A stretch of DNA of 64,000 nucleotides from Bidens hawaiensis (Eukaryota > Streptophyta > Magnoliopsida > Asterales > Asteraceae): contig JAIQDT010000106.1 in NCBI GenBank assembly GCA_021521415.1, positions 2,469,001-2,533,000 of the forward strand. Reading direction: 5' to 3'. The position numbers and the translations under genes are program-made. Shown in pieces: positions 22,050 through 30,621 of this stretch. The notes beneath the pieces were generated by a model. It saw only the letters and a program-made list of their open reading frames with translations. It was not told the origin of the DNA and made no database searches. Each line of letters opens with the position of its first letter. Position 1 is the stretch's first letter.

Positions 22050-23956
22050 ATGTGTGGTCATCTCAACAACAAGAGGATGAAGAGGAAGTGTTATATTCCT
22101 CTATGGTGGATCGGCACTGTCGAAAAGAAGTATCGGTGACTACTTGTTTCATTTTTCAAATGCCATGCTATATATATATGTGCCTGCCATTGATTGATTA
22201 ATTACATATAAGTTATAATTGTGATTTGCTAATTTATGTTTATATTGTTGATCAGTAGTAAGAATAAGAAGAAGAATAAGACATCTTCTTCAACATCTAA
22301 GAGAAGGAGGAAATCTCAGGATGTAAGAATATTAATATCATGCATCAAATGCTATTGTTTTATTTTGACTTTTAACTTTTAACTTTTAAGTTTTGTTTGT
22401 TTATGATTTGAAATAGGTGATCATGTTTAATGGTGAGTTAAAGGACATGAGGAAGCTTAGTGCTAACGATGAGGCCTTTTTCCTTTTATGGAAGATGCTT
22501 CGTGAAATTATACGTATTATTCACGAAAGACGCCTACTCCTGAGACATATAACCGCTGGAATAAGTATGACGAATCGTTCTACCTTAAAATGTGTACTTG
22601 CTTTGGTGTTGATTATCAGCATTTAGAGGCGGCCAATTTTGAGGATGATGATAGGGAACAGGTACACTGCTGTTATGTATTAAAATTTGTAAACCTACTT
22701 TGGGAAATTATGTTTTCGATAACGTTTTGCTAGCCTTATCATTAGTTAAGAGGCCATTGGTTAAGCGGATATTGACATGAAACAATGAAATTATCTTTTT
22801 GATAAACCTTTTAGATGGCTAGCTTGTGTTGTATGAATCTTAATTTGGCATGAAGCATTGTGTTATAATATTTGAATCAGCTAGCACTCAGCATTTAGAG
22901 ACTTTGTTGTCTCGTTAAAACTAGCGGATTCTAAACTGTTTTTTTTGCTCCGACGGCTTAGGAAGCGCATATAGAGTGTGCTCAACCCTCTACAAAAGAG
23001 ATGTCAAAGTCAAAAGAGGAGTGTTCAGAACAGGTACTGGTATATATCAAAATTGATAATCTTATTAGTTGTCTCATCGAAGCGAACAGATTCTTAATTT
23101 GTTGGCTCTGATGGTTTAGCAAACGCATATTGGGTGTGCTCAACCCTCGACAACAGAGATGTCATACGAGGAGCGTTTAGAACAGGTACTTTTATCTATT
23201 GATAATCACATAAACCTATGTTGATGAGCCTTTTTGCGCCTAATAGGCTTATAGATGGCTAGTTTGTGTTGTATGAATCTTAATTGACATGAAGCATAGT
23301 CTTTATGATATTTAAATCAGCTAGCATTCAACACTTAAGAGACTTTGTTGTTTGATCAAAGCTAACGGATTCTAATTTTTTGCTTTGATTGTTTAGATAG
23401 AGAATGAGCCCGTTGTTTCCTTCTGCCCGTGCTATCATTATGGGCCATTCAAATTTGGTTCTTATTCGCCGGAGACTACACCTGATCGTATTCCGTATCA
23501 TTTGTATCTGTTGGTTAAGGAAGTAGTTGATATCATGAACACCACTAAATGTCGGATAGCTTTGACAAGGGTTGAGGCAAAAAATATTATTTTTTTTGCA
23601 ATTACTTGCACTGTCATTTGCCAAGTGGCTGGCACTAGTAAGCCCCCCCCCCCCCCCCCTTTTTTTTTCTCTTTAAAAAGTTCTTTCATTATTATTATTA
23701 TTATTATTATTTTATTTTTTCATTCTTCAGCGACCGGGACAATGCCAGCTTCCTTATTGCTGGATACGACACCACGAGTAAACCTAGATATCGTATGGAC
23801 AATTTCACCCCTATCGGAAACCGGGTTGAGGTGTTGGGGATTGATCCGTATGTCAAACTCTTGCCAGAAGGGATGGCTCGTGTTATGAGTATTATTCACT
23901 CACGGAAGACACCTTCATTTTGGAACATGCGCCCGGAGGAGATATCATTCTTGTAA
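22050..23956 (+). pseudogene. Broken multi-exon gene of unknown family, with duplicated exons
   Basis: GT-AG exons can be drawn at 22050-22135, 22256-22322 (Lys/Ser-rich), 22417-22661, 22962-23033, 23120-23185, 23397-23637 and about 23731-23956. The exons at 22962 and 23120 are near-copies (both encode a CAQPST motif), and the introns before 22962 and 23397 are also copies, so an internal exon-plus-intron block was duplicated. Compared with the related sequence at 23886, the exon at 22417 lacks four bases near 22520, shifting its frame. The best protein frames before and after the intron at 23638-23730 also do not join. That intron holds C17, T9 and an ATT array. The product is not recognised; a segment with VAG...NASFLIAGYD might be a small beta-sheet domain, but no family is claimed. 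Alternative splicing could rescue part of it. Confidence 0.5.
23643..23713. repeat. Homopolymer C17-T9 and ATT microsatellite
   Basis: C runs from 23643 to 23659, T from 23660 to 23668, and ATT repeats fill about 23688-23713. The tract lies in the last intron of the broken gene. Such a tract is prone to slippage and assembly error. Confidence 0.9.
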
Positions 23957-23961
23957 ACTGT

Positions 23962-24180
23962 GTTCTTGCTTTGGCATTGACTACCATCGTTTAGAGGCTG
24001 CTTCAGAGGAAGATGTGTGTTTGATGCGTGTGGCCTAGTTTCTAAGCATGGATCTAAGTCGTATCACACTTGATTTCACACATCTTAGATCCATGCTTAG
24101 AAACTAGGCCACACGCATCAAACACATATCTTCCTCTGAAGCAGCCTCTAAACGATGGTAGTCAATGCCAAAGCAAGAAC
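23962..24180. repeat. Near-perfect hairpin: 97-bp arms, 25-nt loop
   Basis: Bases 23962-24058 and 24084-24180 are reverse complements with one mismatch seen by eye (GATGTGTG against GATATGTG). The loop is 24059-24083. The arm sequence is part of the broken gene: it encodes a CFG(I/V)DY-type segment also found at 22590-22640. A transcript would fold into a long double strand of the sort Dicer-like enzymes cut. The hairpin could equally be a by-product of an inverted duplication. Confidence 0.92.
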
Positions 24181-24482
24181 TCGGTGGGCGGCACTAATTA
24201 CTTTTTGTTTAATGCTACAATAACTTTGCTATGTTTGGTCAAAACTAGTTTGAGGAGAAATCGGTTCGAGTCATAAACTGGTTTTGGTGGCAAATATATG
24301 AACCCTATACAAATCGGTTTGAGGGCTATTATTAATCATAGACTTCAAAAAAAAATTAATTATGTATATATGCATAACCACACACCACTAAAGTTGGTTT
24401 TTGTTCCGACCTGTTGAACACATGTCACACCCATGTGAAATCGAGAAAAATAATTATGTATATGCATTGACAACTTGAAGTG
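24181..24482. other. Intergenic, no feature recognised
   Basis: AT-rich, with two AATCGGTT(T/C)GAG motifs. It ends with AAGTG at 24478-24482, the left target-site duplication of the following LTR element. Confidence 0.5.
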
Positions 24483-24848
24483 TGTAGGGGTATGGTACTA
24501 AACCCGGTTTTACGACCATAAATTTATTATGTTTGGCTTATTTTATTATATGGACTAATACAATGTTATTGGGGTGAGGGGGTTTTGTGGAGGTAACCCT
24601 AACTGGGCTAGGCCCATTAGGGTACCATGATGGTGGCCATGAGGCTCCCTATATAAGGAGGTCTCCACCATATTTTTGTGTCTGTGAACAAGAGATCCTC
24701 GAGATTTCTTAGCGATCACCTCCACACCCCCAAAGAGTCATTGCAGATCCCAACCAGCCGGAGAAGAAGATCAAGACGTGGTTCGTTCATCTCGAAATCC
24801 GTGGAAATATCGTCATGGATCAGGTCAGATTCATCTCGTGCTTCGACA
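24483..24848 (+). repeat. 5' LTR of the minisatellite element (366 bp)
   Basis: TG...CA ends. A TATA box (TATATAAG) lies at 24650-24657. Compared with the 3' LTR it lacks 41 bp just after GGAGGTCTCCACC, a deletion between short CCACC repeats. It ends directly before the primer-binding site. Confidence 0.93.
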
Positions 24849-24866
24849 TTGGCGCCATCCGTGGGA
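24849..24866 (+). other. Primer-binding site
   Basis: TTGGCGCCATCCGTGGGA follows the 5' LTR. The TGGCGCC core is complementary to a tRNA 3' end in GGCGCCA, as used by Tat and Athila Gypsy lineages (the tRNA is usually given as tRNA-Asp). The first 15 bases equal the site in the element at 28438-40821. Confidence 0.8.
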
Positions 24867-25270
24867 CGGCAATGAACCACGCTTCGCTTCTCGTCTCGGC
24901 CCTCCGATCTGTTCATCAATATCTCGGGTCTACGGTTTCTTCTTTCAGATATGTTCTATGGAAATCCAAAAATCCGTAGATCTAAAAAATACTTCCAGAT
25001 CTGGAAATACACAGGAAGAAATACCACCGAACTTTTGGGGAAAACCCTTAGATCTGTGTTTTTTCTAAGTGAAATATACCAAATCTAGTTATGATTTTTT
25101 CAGATCTGGGTTCGTTTGAGCAACAGTCACACTTCATATTCATAGATCTATAAATCCTATTAGATCTGTTGGTTTTACATAAAACCTACCTGATGTGGAT
25201 ATTCAAAATCTCTAGATCGTGCGTGCCACCGCGGATCAAAATCGCTCCCTGTGGATCAACTTCGGATTCC

Positions 25271-25434
25271 GCATGCGCGCTCCCGGCGATCACTACATGC
25301 CACAGCGGGCCGCATGCGCGCTCCCGGCGATCACTCTACGCCACAGCGGGTCGCATGCGCGCTCCCGGCGATCACTCTACGCCACAGCGGATCGCATGCG
25401 CGCTCCCGGCGATTACTCTACGCCACAGCTCACG
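25271..25434. repeat. 41-bp tandem repeat, four copies
   Basis: Units start at 25271, 25312, 25353 and 25394 with GCATGCGCGCTCCCGGCGAT and end in CCACAGC. Copies are nearly identical. GC content is high compared with the AT-rich surroundings. Confidence 0.93.
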
Positions 25435-25700
25435 CATATCACATGCTCATGAAGACAGCCAAAACCTATGCTCGTGGCGCATATCACATGCTCACGCATC
25501 ACGCATGCTCACGCGTATCACGTATGCTCACGCATACCACATATGCTCACGCATCACGTATGCTCACGCATCACGTATGCTCACGCATATCACATGCTCA
25601 CGCATCTCATATGCTCACGCATCACATATGTTATTGGGCTTCACGTATGCTCATGCATATTAGATGCTCACGCATCATGCACGCTCACGCACCACATCTG
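25434..25700. repeat. Short tandem array of about 16-bp (A/T)TGCTCACGCATCAC units
   Basis: Roughly 16 imperfect units of TGCTCACGCAT(CAC/ATCACA) type follow one another with small length changes. They stay open in several frames only because of their composition; no protein is claimed. Confidence 0.85.
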
Positions 25701-25804
25701 CGCGTGAGAATAAAGGAGACATTGCGCAGGCCGCGCGTAAGCGACATAACAAATGAACAGTCTAATCCAAATCAGGATAAGAACAACCATGATTGTACTC
25801 ACAT

Positions 25805-26165
25805 GGCGACGCGCCATACTTAAAGGTTGGGAATCCTCATAATATCCCATATGGCTACGCGCCATGCTTAAAGGTTGGGAATCCTCATAATATCCCATAT
25901 GGCTACGCGCCATGCTTAAAGGTTGGGAATCCTCATAATATCCCATATGGCTACGCGCCATGCTTAAAGGTTGGGAATCCTCATAATATCCCATATGGCT
26001 ACGCGCCATGCTTAAAGGTTGGGAATCCTCATAATATCCCATATGGCTACGCGCCATGCTTAAAGGTTGGGAATCCTCATAATATCCCATATGGCTACGC
26101 GCCAAACTTAAAGGTTGGGAATCCTCATAAACCCATAGGCCACGCGCCAAGCTTAAAGGTTGGGC
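25805..26165. repeat. 48-bp tandem repeat, about seven copies
   Basis: Unit core CTTAAAGGTTGGGAATCCTC, then ATAATATCCCATATGGCTAC and GCGCCAT. The middle copies are essentially identical and the outer ones diverge. Because 48 is a multiple of three, both strands stay open (16-residue peptide repeat), which explains the long overlapping frames here. Confidence 0.95.
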
Positions 26166-26369
26166 ACACCTCATAATTTGCCCGAGGATGGGAACCATGC
26201 AATACATCCACTTTTAGTTGACATGTTTTTGCAGGTTCCGCTACGAGCCGCACAAACACCTATGACATCATTATTATTATCTGGCCATTTGTGCCTCCAT
26301 TATTATTTTGAAAACAGGCCGGGATATTCATCCTGCGCGGAGGAGGCCCTTGTGGGCCAGTCATTATCA

Positions 26370-27512
26370 TCATTTTATAGCTCGTAAGACGCCTCGCGCG
26401 CAAGCTTTTATTATTCTTATAGCTCATAAGACGCCCCGCGCGCAGGCTTCATTATTCTCATAGATCCGTAAGACGTCACGCGCGCAGGCTTCATTATTTT
26501 CATAGACCCGTAAGTCGCCTCGCGCGCAGGCTTCATTATTTTTACAGCTCGTAAGTCGCCTCACGCGCGCAAGCTTCATTACTCATATAGCTCGTAAGAC
26601 GCCTCGCGCGTAAGCTTTTATTATTCTTATAGCTCGTAAGACGCCACGCGCGCAGGCTTCATTATTCTTATAGCTCGTAAGACGCCATGCGCGCAGGCTT
26701 CATAGATCCGTAAGTCGCCTCGCGCACAGGCTTCATTATTTTTACAGCTCGTAAGTCGCCTCACGCGCGCAAGCTTTCATTATTCTTGTAGCTCGTAAGA
26801 CGCCATGCGCGCAGGCTTCATTATTCTCATAGATCCGTAAGTCGCCTCACGCGCGCAAGCTTCATTACTCATGTAGCTCGTAAGACGCCTCGCGCGCAAG
26901 CTTTTTTTATTCTTATAGCTCGTAAGACGCCATGCGCGCAGGCTTCATTATTCTCATAGATCCGTAAGTCGCCTCGCGCGCAGGCTTCATTATTTTTACA
27001 GCTCGTAAGTCGCCTCACGCGCGCAAGCTTTTATTATTCATATAGCTCGTAAGACTCCTCGCGCGCAAGCTTTTATTATTCTTATAGCTCGTAAGACGCC
27101 ACGCGCGCAGGATTCATTATTCTCATAGATCCGTAAGTCGCCTCGCGCGCAAGCTTTTATTATTCTTACAGCTCGTAAGTCGCCTCACGCGCGCAGGCTT
27201 CATTATTCTCATAGACCCGTAATTCGCCTCGCGCGCAGGCTTCATTTTGACATCATTATTATTATCTGGCCATTTGTGCCTTCATTATTATTTTGAAAAC
27301 AGGTCGGGATATTCATCCTGCGCGGAGGAGGCCCTTGTGGGCCATTATTTTTACAGCTCGTAAGTCGCCTCGCGCGCAGGCTTCATTATTTTTACAGCTC
27401 GTAAGTCGCCTCACGCGCGCAAGCTTCATTACTCATATAGCTCGTAAGACGCCTCGCGCGCAAGCTTTATTATTCTCATAGCTCGTAAGTCGCCTCGCGC
27501 GCATGCTTTTAT
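26370..27512. repeat. About 42-bp tandem array (AGCTCGTAAGACGCC type), about 25 or more copies
   Basis: The unit reads roughly CATTATTCTTATAGCTCGTA, then AG(A/T)CGCCTCGCGCGCAGGCTT. Subtypes differ at TAGCTCG/TAGATCCG and at CGCGCGCA/CACGCGCGCA, and a pattern of alternating subtypes suggests higher-order units. The array is interrupted by a second copy of the 95-bp block at 27248-27342. It fills the region just before the 3' LTR, the zone where Tat-lineage elements are known to carry satellite-like repeats. Confidence 0.92.
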
Positions 27513-27716
27513 TATTCGGCGTGCTATACCTTATTCATGCTAGTGCACCATCATTATCATAAAAACCACAACACGTCACCATCATGAAGAAAACCTCCCA
27601 AAACTCAAAGACAATAAAGATAAGGCCGAAGAAAAGGGAAAAAACCGCCTCACGCCCTAACACACCTCATAAAGTCCAGCGCTCCACCTAAACGCTTGCG
27701 CGCCCAGGAGCAACGC

Positions 27717-27732
27717 TGGACTTGGGGGGGCT
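27717..27732 (+). other. Polypurine tract of the minisatellite element
   Basis: TGGACTTGGGGGGGCT stands directly before the TGTAGGGG start of the 3' LTR. The G7 core matches the CTGGGGGGACT tract of the neighbouring Tat-type element, another sign of relatedness. Confidence 0.75.
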
Positions 27733-28139
27733 TGTAGGGGTATGGTACTAAACCTGGTTTTACAACCCTAAATTTATTATGTTTGGCTTATTTTATTATA
27801 TGGATTAATACAATGTTATTGGGCTGAGGGGGTTTTGTGGAGGTAACCCTAACTGGGCTAGGCCCATTAAGGTACCATGATGGTGGCCATGAGGCTCCCT
27901 ATATAAGGAGGTCTCCACCTCCTTATTAGGGTTTGGTCATTCTTAATAAGAGCCACCACCATATTTTTGTGTCTGTGAACAAGAGATCCTCGAGATTTCT
28001 TAGTGGTCACCTCCACACCCCCAAAAAGTCATTGCAGATCCCAACCAGCCGGAGAAGAAGATCAAGACGTGGTTCGTTCATCTCGAAATCCGTGGAAACA
28101 TCGTCATGGATCATGTCAGATTCATCTCGTGCTTCGACA
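27733..28139 (+). repeat. 3' LTR of the minisatellite element (407 bp)
   Basis: Full-length copy with TATATAAG at 27900-27907, including the 41 bp missing from the 5' LTR. It ends CGACA and is followed by AAGTG. About 11 substitutions against the 5' copy were counted by eye. Confidence 0.93.
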
Positions 28140-28437
28140 AAGTGCAACTTACTTCTCACCTTTAAAGTACTCACAAGGGTTTGTTGTAAAGACCTTTGTA
28201 ACCCTGTTAGGCATGTAACAAATACGTTATCGCTAACACTATTGTTGCGGGTAACAATAAATAAATAAAAATATAGGTTAAAAAATAAACATCATATTTT
28301 ACTCTTTTTTTAGCGTGTAAGATGCCAAAATGTAATTATCGTTTATTCACGTTATAGTAAGGGTTTAGCTTTATTTATTGAGTTGACTAACATGTTGGTG
28401 TTTCGAAACATTCCCATTTCAATGTTTTAAAGGGGTG

Positions 28438-29468
28438 TGAAGAAACACTAAGTGAACCCTGGACAGATTATAGATAATCTGGGGGTTAAGTAATGTTTCC
28501 CACGGGGATGAGGTCTAGCAGAGAATTGTTCTTCAGGGGACCTGCAAAACAGACACCGTAAGCTCGTCACTGAGAAGGGGGGGGGTTCCTCCTTGTGACC
28601 ACCCTCCGGCGTGAGAATCAGACTAGATTGCTCTGAATATAAGTATATATTAAGAGATTGCTAGATAAGATTGAGATAACAGATGATCTTACCATTCCAA
28701 GATGTTGGAGTATTTATAGCCGAAGGTAGGTTTCCTAGAAGGTACAGCCGGCTTAATAGTATTCCTGTTCTACCAACAGTGGACTATGCACAGGCCATAC
28801 TGGTTGGTGGATAGGTTACGGCCAACAGTAACAAAGTCGGCTGCACTATTCCACCAACTGTAGATTATGCACGTCCCACCAACTGTGGACTATACGCAGG
28901 CCATGCTGGTTGGTGAATAGGTTACGGCCAACAGTAACACTATTCCACCAACTGTAGGCTGCGCACGTCCCACAGTAAGGGTTGGTGAGTAGGCAGCGGC
29001 TAATAGTGACAAACAGTACTAGAGGGTGCTCCTCCTCGTATTGTTGTCGGTGAGCTGTCATCCTGCGATTGGTTCATGGGCTGCTTTGGTCAATTTGTCT
29101 GTTCCGCCCATACCTTAGCAGGTATAGTACGAAAGACCTTCCAGAAGCATACGGACTGGCTCACTTGGGCGGGAGTATTCCCGCCTTGCTCATTCCTTCA
29201 TGTGACTACTGAAGTAGCTAATGCCTTTGTGCGTGTAGCCTTGCTGTTAGTGCGGGTAGCCTTCCCTGATGGCTTGTATCCGCAGCTGCGGGAACAGGCG
29301 GGGTACTTCACCATTGGGAGGCTTTCCCTGCGGGTACAGCTGGCGTACTGCGCGTAAGGTTCTTTGAGCATGGTGGGTCCTGCTGGAGCAGTTGGTCCTT
29401 GCGCAGACGTCCCTGTTCAAGGTGAGTCTTGCGGGTCCAACTGGGCTCTGCTGGGACCTACCTCTTCA
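28438..29468 (-). repeat. 3' LTR (element orientation) of the Tat element, 1031 bp
   Basis: Plus-strand ends TGAAGAAACAC...CTCTTCA. It includes internal near-repeats of ATTCCACCAACTGTAG and GGTTACGGCCAACAGTAAC. A G tract near 28576 is shorter than in the partner. Only three substitutions from the other LTR were seen by eye. Confidence 0.95.
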
Positions 29469-29482
29469 AGTCCCCCCAGTCC
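29469..29482 (-). other. Polypurine tract of the Tat element
   Basis: On the minus strand GGACTGGGGGGACT stands directly before the LTR start TGAAGAG. Its place next to the 3' LTR fixes the element's orientation. Confidence 0.8.
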
Positions 29483-29857
29483 AATGTTCTTCTCACGAAT
29501 TATTAATAAGTGAGGTGAACTTTTGGGCTTAGCTAGGGTTTTTGAAATGGGTTTAGTTTTTAGGTTTTCCGTGGTGATTCTTCCCGCGGTTTTCCTGATG
29601 TCACGCAGAAATTCCCGACTTTTCTGCTTGATCTTTGGGTATGAAGCGGGTAGGTTTGTAACCTCCTCGCACGTCAGGAGCGTTGAGTCCCATTTGTATG
29701 GATTCTCCATGGGGTCTTGGTAGTTTTCAACATAGTGATCAATTATGCTAAAACCACCAATTCCATCTTGGAGTTTCAAACAATATAGTTCTCGACCCTC
29801 CCGTCATGCGGGGATGTTATTCCCGTTTCCGCAAGCATGGCCCAGAAAATCCTTCTT

Positions 29858-30150
29858 GGTTTGAATTCCCTGCAGAGTGCTAAGTATGTGAAGGGTTTTG
29901 CCTAGACACTGTACCCGCACTTGTCTTATGGTTACTTTATTTCCAAGGTATTCCTGGCGTCAATTCCCTGCGGGTGCTAAGTATGTGAAGGGTTTTGCCT
30001 TTACACTGTACCCGCACCCGTCTTATAGTTACTTGGTTGCCGAGGTATACTTGGCTTCAATTCCCTGCGGGTGCTAGGTATGTGAAGGTTTTTGCCTTAA
30101 CACTGTACCCGCATCCGTCTTACGGTTACTTGTTTGCCAAGGTAAGGGGT
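29858..30150. repeat. Three tandem units of about 98 bp inside the Tat element
   Basis: AATTCCCTGC(A/G)G...GTGCTA(A/G)GTATGTGAAGG, then CACTGTACCCGCA, occurs three times at about 29863, 29958 and 30058. They lie between the 3' LTR and the antisense gene, upstream of its TATA box. Confidence 0.85.
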
Positions 30151-30490
30151 ATTTTCCCGCTTACTTTTGAATCTTTTTTGAATTTTGAATTTCGAAATTC
30201 GAAGAGTTGGTGGAAAGATAGGAACAGTCCAAACATCTGAAACGTCGTGCTACGGTTTCTTCTGACAGTGTCAGGACGTGCAGGAAGTTATGGTGAAGTG
30301 ACAGTACATGGTCATTCCAGACGCTTTTTCAGGCGCGTGGGCGCGATTTTTCGGGCGCGTGGCCGCGAAAATAATGGTACGCGTCCTGTCAACAGCTGTT
30401 GCCAGCTTGCTTTTTGCCACGTGTCATAGTTTCATTGCACCTTCGATTTCTCTCTCCTCCGCATTAAATTCATCGCATTAATTGCGATTA

Positions 30491-30500
30491 GTATATAAAG
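30491..30500 (+). promoter_or_regulatory. TATA box of the antisense gene
   Basis: GTATATAAAG stands 122 bases before the ATG at 30622 on the plus strand, followed by a pyrimidine-rich leader (CTTTCACCCTTCTCTTCTTC). Position and sequence fit a plant core promoter reading away from the 3' LTR. Confidence 0.65.
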
Positions 30501-30621
30501 GGGGAGAGGGCTCTTTACAATCCACACTTTCACCCTTCTCTTCTTCTTCTTAGCGATTTCCGGCAAATACTCCCCTTTTCAGGCCAGCATTTTCCCGAAA
30601 TCGTTTTCTTCTTTCTGCAAA

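Larger units (their letters stand above)
24483..28139 (+). mobile_element. Non-autonomous LTR retrotransposon with minisatellite interior
   Basis: Complete element. The LTRs begin TGTAGGGG and end CGACA; the five-base duplication AAGTG lies at 24478-24482 and 28140-28144. A primer-binding site follows the 5' LTR and a G-rich purine tract precedes the 3' LTR, setting plus orientation. The interior of about 2.9 kb has no gag, protease, reverse transcriptase or integrase. It holds four kinds of tandem repeat (41-bp, about 16-bp, 48-bp and about 42-bp units) and a 95-bp block found twice (26262-26355 and 27248-27342). It must have moved with enzymes from another element. Its primer-binding site matches that of the Tat-type element at 28438, so a Tat-lineage helper is plausible. 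The LTRs differ at about 3% of positions by eye plus a 41-bp gap, so the insertion is older than its neighbour. Confidence 0.92.

Noticed and set aside
22020..23956. Cystatin/monellin-like family assignment for the broken gene
   Set aside because: Only a vague beta-sheet impression; no diagnostic motif could be pointed to.
25251..26207. Open frames of 120-190 codons on both strands
   Set aside because: They are by-products of repeat units without stops (notably the 48-bp unit, a multiple of three) inside the non-autonomous LTR element.
25805..27512. CRISPR-like regular repeats
   Set aside because: Units are contiguous tandem repeats without unique spacers, in a plant nuclear retroelement.
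29076..29357. 93-codon ORF repeated at 40429-40710, and a 71-codon ORF repeated at 40199-40414
   Set aside because: They are identical because they sit in the two LTRs of the Tat element; no protein character.
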